Source: Pristionchus mayeri (lineage: Eukaryota; Nematoda; Chromadorea; Rhabditida; Neodiplogasteridae). Taken from it: 64,000 nt of DNA. Shown here piece after piece: positions 37,882-49,434 of this stretch. Within the stretch, counting starts at the first letter, position 1, and the number at the start of each line of letters is the position of its first letter. The notes beneath the pieces were generated by a model. That model was not told where the DNA came from. It ran no database searches and worked only from the letters and a program-made list of their open reading frames with translations. The stretch spans positions 43,511,216 to 43,575,215 of the forward strand of contig BTRK01000005.1 of NCBI GenBank assembly GCA_036245805.1, written 5' to 3'. The position numbers and the translations under genes were made by a program.

Positions 37882-39452
37882 ATGTCATACGGTGAATGTA
37901 ATCTCTCCAATCTTCCTTCGGATATCATCCGGAAGGTCATCGTGGTGGGACCGGAATCGTTTAATGAGATGAACATGGTGAGCAAACTTTTTAAGTGTAT
38001 AATTTGCAATGTTTCATGCAATTCCCATTTTCTAGTAGTGATACGATTGAATTTACGTAGTCTCTCTAGTATTTTTGCACAAATAAATATACCGCATCAT
38101 TCGAGAAATACTCGTATGCAATTTTCGATATTATTCAAAGTGCCCTTACACATGTAACGCGCATAACGCATGAAAATCAGTGTTACAAAATCTTCGCTCT
38201 TCCTCTATAGTAACCCGAAAATCTCTGTTAAACTCAGATATCCCAACGTTGGAATGAACTCTGTCGTGAATATCTCCTACGTCGAGAACAGCTACCAGTT
38301 ATGAACTGGATTTCATGGTATAATAAATGGAACAAGCTTTCCGCAAGCTTTGACACCTGTTTGAGAATATGCATTCCTGAAAAACTCAAAAATTTCTTTG
38401 GATTACAACTATGGAATGTAGCGCCAAAGTACAAGCATAACGAATTTGTGGGTTCTTTATACATTCATTGATTAAAAATGTAGCTAGGGCAGCGTTTCCA
38501 AATGTTCTATACAGTTGGCAAATGCTTGTGCATTTAGTGCATCTGAAAAAAAATTCCAACAGGAGAGCCCTAATGATCCGCAAACTAATTCAAATCGAAT
38601 TAGATCGATCTCAAGAATAGTTGCAGGTAGGAAAGTGTTCGCCTATTCCGATTACTGCCTTTTCCCGTATTTTATCCCGCTGCTCACGTATCCAAACCGT
38701 GGCCTTCGACTTCAGATATCTGCCCAAATACATTGACGAGCAGATTTCTCAGTTAAAATGTATATTGGCGAATGTATCTGTCGATGAACTGAAGGCTTAC
38801 AGTCGACTTCATTTATACGACCGGTAAGTGTACGACACATATAGATCTGATGACTAAAGCTCCATTGTGTTACCCTAGGAGTGCTATTTCTCCTCCCGGT
38901 GTTCCAAAAATCACCAAAATGAACAATAACAACCATTTTGTAGAGATAGAATTCTCGAATTGCTCCAGCTCCACACATTCAAGCGTTTGGTGTTAAAACT
39001 TCCTCCATACATACTTCGTGATCATTTATAATACAGGGATCGCTTTGGGAAAGACTACTGAACTCATTTTGTATTCCATTTCGCTAATAAAACAAGCGAC
39101 AAAAAATGAAGAGGCGATTTCTAGCGTCTTCTCTAGTATAATAATTTGCATATTGGTGACAGTATTGTTTCAAATCGTGCCTATCCAAACTTTTATGAAT
39201 CGACCAATCCTTCACTCCTAAAAAATATCAATCGCAGGTTCTCCCAACTCGACTCCGTTCTTTATCAAAGCCGCCCAACTCGTTCCTGAGATTGATATCA
39301 AAGCCGACATGGCGTCGCCCATTCTCGATAGAATGCTGTGGAAGACTGATATTGATAACGTTAACTCTAGTGGAGTGATCAAAGCGAAGCTTGAGACTCA
39401 AAAAATTGACGGACTATTTCATGCCCATCTCCTGATTTCTCGTTCTATATGA
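37882..39452 (+). CDS. F-box-like protein, intact copy 2 (263 aa)
   Basis: Probable substrate adaptor of SCF ubiquitin ligases. Exons 37882-37977, 38238-38447, 38627-38823, 38944-39017, 39238-39452 join in phase (792 nt). The N-terminus has the F-box signature: NLPSDIIRKVIVVGPESFNE then ISQRWNELCREYLLR, split by an intron after the conserved methionine. The rest is an F-box-associated region of the nematode type: SFDTCLRICIPEKLKNFFG, RIQTVAFDFRYLPKYIDEQI, ILELLQLHTFKRLVLKLPP, and a C-terminal exon with AAQLVPEIDIKADM and a closing LLISRSI. Exon 2 uses the donor TTT|GTGGGT, conserved in all three copies. It is flanked by two inverted broken paralogues. The assignment as F-box rests on the motif only and the substrate is unknown. 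Confidence 0.82.
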
Positions 39453-39531
39453 TCATGCGATTCGCCAAACAACTAATGCGTTTACAAATGAAATTTATTT
39501 ATTATTCAATGTTTTGTATAAACTAATTTAA

Positions 39532-39537
39532 AATAAA
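39532..39537 (+). promoter_or_regulatory. Polyadenylation signal of the F-box gene
   Basis: AATAAA about 80 bp after the stop codon of the intact F-box gene. Confidence 0.5.
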
Positions 39538-40344
39538 AATATCGTTATTTGTGCATAAATATGAGATTCCATTGCCGGCCCTATAGTAGCTCATTGAATG
39601 TACGTGTTCAAATCTCAAACTGCATATATTGATGTTCTTGTAGATATACGATTCTTAAGCGAACGCACTGAAATCGGTCGATTGTGGTTTTGAAACTGCG
39701 ATTTCCAAATGCTTTCAAAACTTTAGGTAGTGCACGCCTGGGGCTTCTGAATAAACTTTATGAGCTTCTATCTAAAAATTTCTCAGCAAAGTAAAGTTAA
39801 AAGAAAATTAATATTTTTCTGAAAAATCAAAACTTACGCAGACCTTGATTTCTCGCAAAGTAGACTTATTTGCTCTAGTTAAAATATATTATTCTAAAGG
39901 TTGAACATGTCCCTATATATCGACATCAGGACAACAGATGATTATTTTAGCAAAAGAAACTGCACGAACTCAAAGTTGAGAGCCAAAATCGCGCAAACCT
40001 TTAGGCTCAACCTAATAAAACGAACGCAATTATTTTGTGAACGAGAGTTGTATCGATTTTCTACACAATACACTGTATTTTTTTCGAAGAAAAAAAATTA
40101 CTGTATAGAAATTGTGAATTTCGACCCCAATGTTAACTAGTAAATTTTATGAAATGTACCGCTAAGTACAGTGTTGTTTTGTGTCATGCTTATCGGATTT
40201 CTTTCAAAATGAAACAATAGATGACTGAAATTACTATTAATCTGTGAACTTGCACCTGGTTGAGAGGTAACTGTCCCATCTCTGTCTTTTAGTTTGACTG
40301 ATTTCCCGTTGACGACCTTGGTCTCTGTTCTGCAAGAGAGAAGT
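39538..40344. other. No gene seen
   Basis: A+T-rich sequence. GATTCTTAAGCGAACGCACTG at about 39650-39670 is a lone terminus of the foldback family with CGTTCGCCTAAGAATC ends. An open frame at 39901-40140 has no recognisable feature. Confidence 0.4.
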
Positions 40345-40750
40345 CAAGGCACGTCAAGTGGTTTTCCTCCGAGAAGTAGTCCCATGTATGAGTAGAGGTA
40401 ATTATCAGACTTTGCTCAGACGATAAACGTGTGGAAGCAAAAGAGTTGATTCTAATGTGCTCCACGCATGACTTGGGCCTTTTCGCACTTCTTTAAGAAA
40501 GTACCTTTGATCTTACCCTTACCATTACTTCACGCTATTCGTCGCCGTCGACATGCGATGTTGTGGATGACTTTCAGATTATTAATATAATATTTAATTG
40601 CAAGGCAGCAAGGAACTGAGAACTGGAAATCCCCATTGAAGTTATGCCCATGTTGAAACGTAACATAATTCAGGCGGTCAACGAGTCGAGCGACTTCAAG
40701 TGAACCTGCTCAGTTAGGTTTCACCAAGCTGTAATTAGACCGAGCCCACT
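40345..40750 (-). pseudogene. Relic of a CDY-family secreted gene with upstream block
   Basis: On the minus strand 40345-40390 reads WDYFSEENHL, matching the CDYFGEE repeat with the cysteine changed to tryptophan. A second exon-like piece follows TCTGAAAG at about 40535-40575 (SSTTSHVDGDE). The upstream block (GTTAGGTTTCACCAAGCTG) is at about 40710-40745. No signal-peptide exon was found. Confidence 0.45.
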
Positions 40751-40807
40751 ACATTACCAATGGTTCGAGGGAATCTCACATAAAATATTTTTATTAAAAT
40801 ATATATA

Positions 40808-41817
40808 TGAGCCCGATTCTCTAAGAGTGGAACAATCTCGCACAGGGTATGGCACAGCGTTTTTATGGAAACTTGTAAAAAGGGGTTCTCGAAGGTGCTG
40901 AAAACAGTGGCTAACTTTATTTTGCGTCATCTCGACCGGTTGGGCCAGGCTGCATGTAGGCACCATCTACATTTCTGATCAAAACTCTAGAACCGTTTCA
41001 TGAATCGTCTTCAAACTTGCACAGTGGTCGGAATAGTTGACCATAATTCCAACGATATCTAATTTGCATATTTTAAGATATGACAAATATGCGAAAAATC
41101 AGTTCTCGAATATAAGTCAGAAACCAAACCAACAAATTACATAGGCAAATGCGTCTCATTCTGGCGATCATTTTTCGTATCTAGGGTATGATGTTTGACC
41201 CCCGCTCCCAGGAGTTACGTTTATTTTGCGACCCTTTTTTGGTCTCTGTGCCGCATATCATTACACGGAGTGTGACGAATGAAATGTGTTTCATTGTCCA
41301 CTCTTAATCCAAAGACAAAATAACGAAATTCACGTAACCGAGAGTGAAACTCATTTCATTCGTCACTCTCCGCGCCCTTATGCGCAGCGCAGAGACCAAC
41401 AATGGGCCACAAAAATAAATGTAACTCCTGGGAGCGGGGGTCAAACATCATACCCTAGATACGAAAAATGATCGGCAGAGTGAGCCGTATCTGCATGAGT
41501 AATTCGTTGGTTTGACTTTTGACTTGTATTCGAGAACTTATTTTTCACATATTTATCATACCTTAAAATATGCAAATTTAATATCGTTGGACTCATGGTA
41601 AACTTATCCAACCACTGTGCAAGTTTGACGTGGATTCATAAATCGGTTCACGAGTTTTGACCAGAAATGTAGACGATGCCTACATGCAGCCTGGCCCAAC
41701 CGGTCGAGATGACGCAAAATAAAGCTAGCCACTGTTTTCAGCACCTTCGAGAACCCCTTTTCACAAGTTTTTGTAAAAATGATGTGCCACATTTTGTTCT
41801 TAGAGAATCGGGCTCAT
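40808..41817. mobile_element. Foldback element (GCAGCCTGG family), copy 1
   Basis: Ends ATGAGCCCGATTCTCTAAGA and the inverse TTAGAGAATCGGGCTCAT. Long arms include TGGCACAGCG, GGGGTTCTCGAAGGTGCTGA, ATCTCGACCGGTTGGGCCAG and CTGCATGTAGGCACCATCTAC. The centre (41185-41460) is an inner inverted repeat with GGGTATGATGTTTGACCCCC. No transposase. Confidence 0.82.
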
Positions 41818-42473
41818 ATGAAGCCGTTCGCCTAAGAATCGAGCAAGGTCTGACACAGCGATTTTTCGGAAAATTGGGAGAAGGGGTTTTCAAGGGTGCT
41901 GATCATCATGATCAACTTCTTGCATCAACTCGCTCAGTTGATGGAAGAAGTTGATTTTGAGGTTCGGAGTTTCCACCTGTAAAGGCGCTAGATTTTGTTC
42001 ACAGAAGCGTATCCATGATCAAAGGAATGATTTTGTGACACTTTGATTGTTTCTCACTTTTGCAACCGTTCCAGCAGGTGCATGTCACACATGTTTTTAA
42101 TTTGCCATATGGGTATACATTTTTTTGCTTTTTTTAAAGTTTGTAGAGCTCGAAATTCTGTACATGCCATATTTTTTACGAAATTTACCTCGGGAGTCCT
42201 GATGGTCTCCCAGATCGACGAAACTCTCGGAATGGGGTTTCGCTTTCTCGGAGGGCAATTTTTGCAGCCCATTACGAGAGCTTCATCGATCTAATCCTGG
42301 ACTGATTGTTTAAGTTATTCAAGGTGAAATTCCATTGAAACCGAAATAACATATTGAACATATATTTTAAACTAGTTTTATTGAGCAATTCGTATCAGAA
42401 TGCATTTAAACACGATGGCTGTTCAGAACAATCAGCAAATGGAAAAAAAATGATACATTTGAATTTTGAGACA
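41818..42473. repeat. Partial foldback arm and dispersed repeat
   Basis: 41818-41945 begins GCCGTTCGCCTAAGAATCGAG and follows the foldback arm to AGGGTGCTGATCATCATG, then breaks off. 41960-42240 matches the dispersed repeat at 26460-26670. Confidence 0.6.
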
Positions 42474-42562
42474 TTATCTTTCAGTACGAGAAATCGAAAG
42501 AAGGACATGCACTGTTTCTCCTTTCATTTGAGTATCAAGTTTCGCATTAAGTTTCGCATTCT
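42474..42562 (-). pseudogene. Stranded 3' end of F-box copy 3, last exon
   Basis: On the minus strand it reads AKLDTQMKGETVHVLLSISR then TER and TAA, matching the end of exon 5 of copy 1 (AKLDTQKIGETVHVLLSISR). The homology stops where a foldback arm begins (CTCGAGGGTGCTGATC). It is the same strand and in the right order to be the missing end of copy 3, whose exon 5 stops abruptly at 46408. Confidence 0.75.
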
Positions 42563-42916
42563 CGAGGGTGCTGATCATCGTGGTTAACTTAATTTTGCAC
42601 CATCTCGATCGGTTGAGCCAGGCTGCACGTGGGCACTACCTCCCTTTCAAGCAATATATCGGGAACCGATTAATGAAAATACTTCAAAATTGCACAGTTG
42701 TCAGCAAATAGTATTAGGCTGAGTCATAAGTTTTTGGAGGTGCAGTTCAAGGTCACATAAAAAGCACTATCGGAAACCTATCAGTTCAAGTCCGTAGCAT
42801 AATTTAGGGGTATAGTTCACTCTTATTATGACATGTCCCAATTGTACCTTGCTTTTAAATCTTACAAGAAAACGAACCTTCACCGAGTGACTATATCAAG
42901 TAAATATTTAGTATAC
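42563..42916. repeat. Partial foldback arm
   Basis: GAGGGTGCTGATCATCGTGG through CTCGATCGGTTGAGCCAG to GCACGTGGGCACTACCTCC, then unrelated A+T-rich sequence with GTCATAAGTTTTTGGAGGTG. Confidence 0.55.
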
Positions 42917-44212
42917 ACTTTGAATTTGTTGTATCTTTTTGCCCAGGAAATGCATCATTCTGGCACTGAGCTAGGAGATGTACCAAATCCATCTGAGATT
43001 ATGATCATGGTATTATGGTATGACGTAATCGCATAATTATTGCGTAGTGATGACGCAATCAATCTGCACTTTTTCAAAACTGCATTATTCTTACATAGAT
43101 TTTTTCCTGCTCGCCATACTTTCTATGATTGGATATATGACTGAGGCCTACCCAGCATAAATTTTTGAAGGTGCTGCTCGGTCGTACATTTGCTGCAGCG
43201 AAGCTGCAAAAACAGGATCTGAAATTCGGAACTCGGCTTCTAGAGTAGCTAGAAACCCGTTCAAAGCATCAAAATGATCGCCATCATGAGTACACATGAT
43301 CCTGAGAATGTGAATTCGATAACTCATAATTTGCCCTCAGGGCATGAAAAAACACTTTTTTGGATGACCATTTTTTGGACATCCATAACTTTACGGAAAA
43401 GTTTATTAAAAATCTGATTTTTATCTGGTAATGTTCAAAATGTATTGAAGAACTGAATTCCAACTTTTTAGAGCGTTTGGATATCTTTCCAGCCCGAGGC
43501 GTGCGTTTTTCGGAGGTATACTAGGGTCGGAAAACACCTTGTTTACCCCTATGGGCGAGAGAGTGCAGACGACGAGAGTGCGTAAACAGGGTGTTTTCCG
43601 ACCCTAGTATACCTCCGAAAAACGCACGCCGCGTGCTGGAAAGATATCCAAACGCTCTAAAAAGTTGGAATTCGGTTCTCCAATACATTTTGAACATTAC
43701 CAGATAAAAAGCAGATTTTTAGTAAACTTCTCCGTAAAGTTATGGATGTCCAAAAAATGGTCATCCAAAAAAGTGTTTTTTCATGCCCTGAGGGCAAATT
43801 ATGAGTTATCGAATTCACATTCTCAATATCGTGTTTACTCATGATGGCGATCATTTTGATGCTTTGAACGGGTTTCTAGCTACTCTAGAAGCCGAGTTCC
43901 GAATTTCAGATCCTGTTTTTGCAGCTTCGCTGCAGCAAATGTGCGACCGAGCAGCACCTTCAAAAATTTATGCTGGGTAGGCCTCAATCATATATCCAAT
44001 CATAGAAAGTATGGCGAGCAGGAAAAAATCTATGTAAGAATAATGCAGCTTTGAAAAAGTGCAGATTGATTGCGTCATCACTACGCAATAATTATGCGAT
44101 GACGTCATACCATAATACCATGATCATAATCTCCGATGGATTTGGTACATCATAGCTCAGTGCCAGAATGATGCATTTTCTGGGCAAAAAGATACAACAA
44201 ATTCAAAAAGTG
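42917..44212. mobile_element. 1.3 kb foldback element with near-perfect arms
   Basis: CACTTTGAATTTGTTGTATC on the left and GATACAACAAATTCAAAAAGTG on the right (two-part). Arms of ~620 bp run through TATGATTGGATATATGACTG, CTACCCAGCATAAATTTTTG, GCTGCAGCGAAGCTGC-like words and TTGGATATCTTTCCAGCC, meeting near 43575. The loop holds a CTCTCGTCG/GAGAGAGTGCAG palindrome. Few arm mismatches suggest recent origin or arm-to-arm correction. Confidence 0.85.
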
Positions 44213-45053
44213 TCCCATGACTTACCGGCGCGACTGTAGGGGCGCTTTAATCTTACACTATTTGGCTACTCTACCATTTGTGAAATTAGAGACCTCGCAT
44301 CATTCCCTTTTCAAAAATTAAATTTCTCGAAAATTCGAATATTGCTCTATACGATCAAAAAAATACTTTTGTTAATAAATTTTTGAGTCCAGTTTCTGAA
44401 TGCGCAGGTATCTCGCAACTATGTGAGGCTATTGAGGGATAGTTCAAGTGTAGCTGATACTGACAAACACAAAAACGTGGGACCTCTATCTGTCATCTAA
44501 TCAGAAAACTCTGAAATACAATGATTTGGATGTGCAAATTTCATAATAAAAATGTTGATGACTGTAGTTTTTGGTGACAATGAGGACAGCCCACCATAAC
44601 ACAAGTGTCAGCTCCTCATGTAGAGTCATGCTGAGATAGATTTGATTTGGATAGGATAATGTGTACGGAAGCGCGGGGAATAAAACTCAGTTTGGTCACG
44701 ATTAACTGAACCCAACAGTGAAATTAGCATCTATTGTGAGCAGGTCTTTTGCGCCGAACCCGATTCACATGCATAATTGTGATATACCTTCATCACACTT
44801 CACGATAGTCTTGCTGGTTTCGCCCATTCGCTAATCACTAGAAAGGTCTGATTTGTAAAAGTCATTTCGAAATTCGTCGCCGATGCTACTTTGAGATCAA
44901 ACTATTCTCACAAGGCTCTTTGAATAGGTTTGTGTTAAACTGCGATAAAGTGAGTATCTATGCACTCATCACATGTCAGGATCAAAATGAAAATCATTTT
45001 GAAATTAAGACCGGAAAATGTGAAAACCTTCCCAAGGTAAAATTGGAAAAAAA
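44213..45053. other. No gene seen
   Basis: A+T-rich unique-looking sequence; an open frame at 44920-45216 overlaps the start of the next foldback and I do not call it. Confidence 0.4.
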
Positions 45054-45800
45054 ACTTATGACTCAGCGTGATAGTATGAATGCGATGCAAGCTAAATTTC
45101 AAATTTTAATATTATGCAAATGCCATTTTTTCGATCTCGAATATAAGGTTCGGGGGAAAAATCGAACTATACCGGTAGATGCGTTTAGTTATGGGGATCA
45201 TTTTTCGTATGCATAGAATGACATTATAACTAGCTTTGAATGCGCTACAATTAATTTTATGTTGCGTTCGACCACTCATCTTGGTTAATTTCGTGAAGTA
45301 AAAGTGAGTTTCAATGGTTCTACGAAATTAAATCTTGAAAAGAGCTTAAAATAACGAATTACGCTCAAAGAAAGCGGCGCACAGCAGCTAAAAGCAACAT
45401 AAAATAAATTGTAGAGCATTCAAAGCTAGTTATGATGTCCTACTGTGCATACGATAAATGATCCCCACACAAGACGCATCTGCCGGTATAGTTCGCTTTT
45501 TCCTCCGAACCTTATATTCGAGATCGAAAAAAATACATTTGTATGATATTTCAAAATTTCAAATTTAGCTTTCATCACATTCATACTACTATTACCTGAC
45601 TACTGTGCAATTTTGAAGTATTTTCAATAACCAGTTTCTGAGATATAGCTCGAAAACGAGGTGGTGCCCACGTGCAGCCTGGCTCAACCGATCGCGATTG
45701 TGCAAAATGAAGTTGACCACGATGATCAGCACCCTCGAAAACCCCTTTTCCCAAGTTTTCGAAAATTTGATGTGCCAGACATTGTCCGACTCTTAGGCAA
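45054..45800. mobile_element. Foldback element, left arm truncated
   Basis: AACTAGCTTTGAATGC and CTATACCGGTAGATGCG on the left are mirrored by CATTCAAAGCTAGTTATG and CATCTGCCGGTATAGTTCG on the right. The right arm continues through GCCCACGTGCAGCCTGGCTC, CAGCACCCTCGAAAACCCC to a GACTCTTAGGC end, while the left arm stops early. Confidence 0.65.
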
Positions 45801-46407
45801 CTGGGTTCTTATATTCTTTAAAAACAAACAAAATGCATCAGGCTGGCAAGAAAGTTCTGTCGCATTTTGGAAATGTATACAATCTAGTAAAAATCCATTT
45901 TGGCAATTATTGAATCATAGTTATTATCAGCGTTATATAGCTTGTACTCAGACTATCATTAGGCTGAGTAGGAGCAGCACCACTACCAGTTGGACAGGAG
46001 CAATGGTATCTCACAGTCATAGAAATCCATGGCAACACCATCAGAAAATTTTATCACAATTCATCTGAAGAAGCGTGTATAGCCGAACACGAGTATTAAT
46101 TGGATAGCGCAAAGATGTGGGAACTCTATGAGTATAACAAAGGAATAACTCAACTACTCAACTACTGGCTAAACCAAACGATGTTCCGATTCTTCCATAG
46201 CTGATTGATGAGTCATGTGGAATAAAGGAAATATCTCCCCGTTCGTGTGTTTTGAAGGGAAAACAATTCAAATCGAGTATTTGAATAGTGTATGCCGGGG
46301 CCCTACTAACCGTATTTTGGAGAGAGGATCGGAGCAATTACTTACAGAAAAACTAAGCATAAGTGAGACCTACAATTTTAATCACCGAAAATCGTGTTTG
46401 GAGATAA
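45801..46407. other. Unassigned sequence inside F-box copy 3
   Basis: Lies between the foldback end and the broken exon 5 of F-box copy 3. Two open frames (to 46068, and 46215-46445, the latter reading GNISPFVCFEGKTIQIEYLN) lack any motif I recognise. No acceptor-donor pair clearly brackets them. Confidence 0.35.
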
Positions 46408-47854
46408 CTAGCTCCGGAAAGTGGTCGCGTTGTTGGATCCTGTGATTATTGTTTGTTCAAGAACTCGGGTTGGATAAGCACGATGACGAATAATTATAGT
46501 GCAAATAACTGCCTTATTATTATGCCAGAATATACAATGAAATATGTTAATGCGAAGTCAAACATATATTATATATACTCACGTATTATGTATAGCAAAA
46601 AGAAGAAATTTGTCAACACCAAACGCTTGAAGGGGTGGAGCTTAAGCAATTCGAGAATTACATCTCTGAAAAATGGTTATTATCGTTCGTTCGGTAATGG
46701 GTCGTTATGAAGCCATCCAATTTGGAACCCAAAGAGATATAATAGCTCGATTAATTACACATAATTTGCTTATGAACGTTCTTACACTACTCTATTGTAA
46801 GGAGAAACTCACATTGTAAAGTTTTCCTGTAACTTGTGCGCAATTTTCCCGCCTGAGTTCCAAAATGGATGGTTACAAAGCGTCCCAACACCGTTTCGTT
46901 TATAAAATCAATATCGTACGACCACTTACTGGTCATTATCTTCGAGTCTAGTGTACGCCTTCAGTTCTTCCACAGAGACATTCTCCACTATACATTTGAA
47001 CTGAGCAATCTGTTCTTCAATGTACTTGTCCAGATATCTGAAGTCGAAGGACACAGTTTTAACACGTGAACAGCGGGCGAAAAGACGGGGAAAAGCAGAC
47101 ATCGGAATAGGGTAATCAGCTTTGAGTACCTGCAACGGTTCTGCCATTTGTGAAATGATTTGAGTTTAATTGATCTTTTAGAACGAGTAATTCGGAGCGG
47201 AGCGGGTAATAAAGAACAATGGAGACGAATGAGAATTATCCGGGATAGTTAGAAATAATAAATATCGACTGTCCCGACTGGCGTTACATTTCTATGCCTA
47301 ATGATAAATGAATACGTTGAACCCACAAATTCATTATGCTTGTTCATTGGCGCTACATTCCATTGCTGAAATCCAAAGAAGCTTCTGAGATGGGAAGGAA
47401 TGAAGAATTTCAAACAGGTATCAAAGCTTGTGGAAAGTTTGTTCCATTTGTTATGCCATGAAATCCAGTTCACAACTGGTACATGTTCTCGACGGAGGAG
47501 ATATTCGCGAACGAGCCCATCCCAACGATGGGATATGTAAGTTTGACAGTGTGTTCGAAATAGTGCAAACGAAGCGCGAGATTTTTTATAAACTGATTTT
47601 GATGTATGATGCACACTTTTGAAAATTTTGAACAATTCATGTATTTGCATTTATTATTCGCGTCCTGTATCGTAAATAAGCCTTTCGCGACCGATTAGGG
47701 AATGAGAATGGCATAATACACAAATATGTTATGCTTTAAAGTGATTACTCACCATTTTCATCTCATTAAACGATTCCGGTCCCACCGCGATGATCTTCCG
47801 AATCAGATCAGAAGGAAGATTGGAGAGATTGAAAATGCCTTCTCCTCGTGACAT
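46408..47854 (-). pseudogene. F-box-like gene copy 3, broken
   Basis: Exons: 47753-47854, 47327-47536, 46930-47129, 46583-46665, 46408-46439. Exon 1 is intact (MSRGEGIFNLSNLPSDLIRK) and exon 2 has the full 210 nt, but its acceptor is TTAC instead of the TCAG of copies 1 and 2, with no nearby AG. Exons 3 and 4 are open. Exon 5 keeps only SNNATTF before homology ends and a stop follows. Its last ~28 codons are found 3.9 kb away at 42474-42562. Nested repeats fill the gap, so it is probably split by insertion with some deletion. Confidence 0.85.
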
Positions 47855-47879
47855 TGTAACGGAGCAGGATTTTAGAATA

Positions 47880-48120
47880 CTAAAAATATATGGTTAATAA
47901 ATGAATAAATGAATAATTTGTCATGGAACGAATTATTGATTTGCTTTTGAGAGGGGGGGGGGTAAAGATAGTCGGGAGAGAGTGTGCAGGACATATTCTC
48001 AAGGTACACACGAGTAACGCGGGTGGTATGAAGGGACGAATTCGTGGCGAGAGACAGTTGGATATGTATGAGTCCGATTGTGTAATTTTAATGAGGTAGA
48101 TTATGTGAGGTTGTATCGTG
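47880..48120. repeat. Duplicated upstream flank of F-box copies 1 and 3
   Basis: Nearly identical to 35950-36180: CATGGAACGAATT, TTGATTTGCTTTTGAGAGGG, AAGATAGTCGGGAGAGAGTG, AACGCGGGTGGTATGAAGGG, GTGGCGAGAGACAGTTGGAT. With the gene bodies it defines a segmental duplication of at least 1.6 kb (about 34.6-36.2 and 46.5-48.1 kb). Confidence 0.85.
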
Positions 48121-48734
48121 TTATAACTGGTTATTATAACCCATTATTGGTTCACAAAGTGAAACTTGCTTAACATTGGGTGTGGGGCGAGTGTCGGAAA
48201 TGAGGAGTAATTTGGAGTGACTTCTTCCGTACATGATAGGGAACAGCTTATCGTTGAACTCACCTACGTCAGGCGAGAGATCGCACAGCAAGGTGACAGT
48301 GTCTCTTCAGAAAATACACCAACCGACAAATGAGTCTCGCAAGCCAAGGTATAAGCGAGTGCACATTTGTATGATGTTTATGCGCCGAGGATCTTGCCGT
48401 TTAAATTGTTTGTTTTTATCACCATCGGCCGCCTTGGAATTGTGAATTCCCACGCCTTCGGCTTCTTGCAAATTTGATGAACGCAATCTGTAATTTTTCA
48501 AAAATTTTATCACCGAAAAGTGCTGTGAATGGAATACTACTGAACAGATCACAATTAGTCATTGGCTCCTTCTTTTCTCAACGATCACTGCTTCACAGTC
48601 GTCGTCCTCCTGCGACGACGACTGTGAAGACTGTGATGACATTCAAGTGATTGAGTTTTTTATGGACAATAACAACGATAAACTGGCATTTTCCAATTCT
48701 CTGTGAACTTACAGTCATATTGAAACGTGAAACG
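48121..48734. other. No intact gene; possible CDY-family debris
   Basis: 48540-48620 contains TCTCAACGATCACTGCTTCAC, related to the last exon of the secreted family in antisense, and a small CAGTCGTCGTCC/GACGACGACTG palindrome. Confidence 0.35.
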
Positions 48735-49165
48735 ATTTTGGAAAATTGTTCAACTGTTTTCGGGTAGGTTTCAGGTGCTCATAATAGTTGATAAGCACAT
48801 CAACTATTTAATGCGCCTGAAACCTATCCGCAAAATCAACAATTATTTTCCAATAAACGATCTCTTTCTTCGCAATTGTAAAGCTGGGACAATGAATTGT
48901 CTGAGACAATTTATTGCCCGAAAATTGGGACAATAATTTGTCTCAGACAATTCATTGTCCGAAATTTCTTACCATGCATTGTCTGAGACAATCGTTCGGA
49001 CAATTTTTGCCATCCCTACTCTACAGCTCTACAGCTGGTATGTATCGATTTGTGATATTGTTTTTAGTATTCGAGAACAAGCTAAAAATCCGGAAAAATA
49101 TTAATATTTCTCGAATACTAAAAATAATAACAAAAATCGCTACATACAAGCTGTAGAGCTGCTCA
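48735..49165. repeat. Three adjacent short inverted repeats
   Basis: 48735-48862: GGTAGGTTTCAGGTGC and the inverse GCGCCTGAAACCTATCC, a core shared with the TA MITEs. 48885-49016: three copies of the self-complementary word ATTGTCTGAGACAAT, ending in a hAT-like GCCATCCCTA. 49020-49165: CTACAGCT, then GATTTGTGATATTGTTTTTAG with the inverse CTAAAAATAATAACAAAAATCG. Confidence 0.65.
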
Positions 49166-49434
49166 TGAGGTTTCAGAAAAGTACCCATAAGTAGGGTCTG
49201 CGGATATTGTGCTTAGACTAGTTCTCATTTGAAAATCATAATGTGGTGTGTTTCGAAATAGCAGTTTTGAAATGAGCTTCACAAGACAAATTAATTATGT
49301 CCCCATTTTTTGCTCTAGATCCCAGTTGGAATATGTTTCACTGAATATATTTACTCAATGAATTCACTTCGATATAGTGCAATCGAGAGTGCGAAACTTG
49401 CTCTACGCCGCCAGATTGTCTGCTCTGACACGCT
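49166..49434. other. No feature seen
   Basis: A+T-rich, contains the word GTAGGGTCTGCGG at its left edge, no gene recognised. Confidence 0.4.

Noticed and set aside
45661..46068. 135-codon plus-strand frame
   Set aside because: Its first third is a foldback arm shared with several other sites; the remainder has no motif.
46215..46445. 76-codon plus-strand frame with soluble-looking sequence
   Set aside because: Its end is antisense to the broken exon 5 of F-box copy 3 and no second exon or motif supports it.
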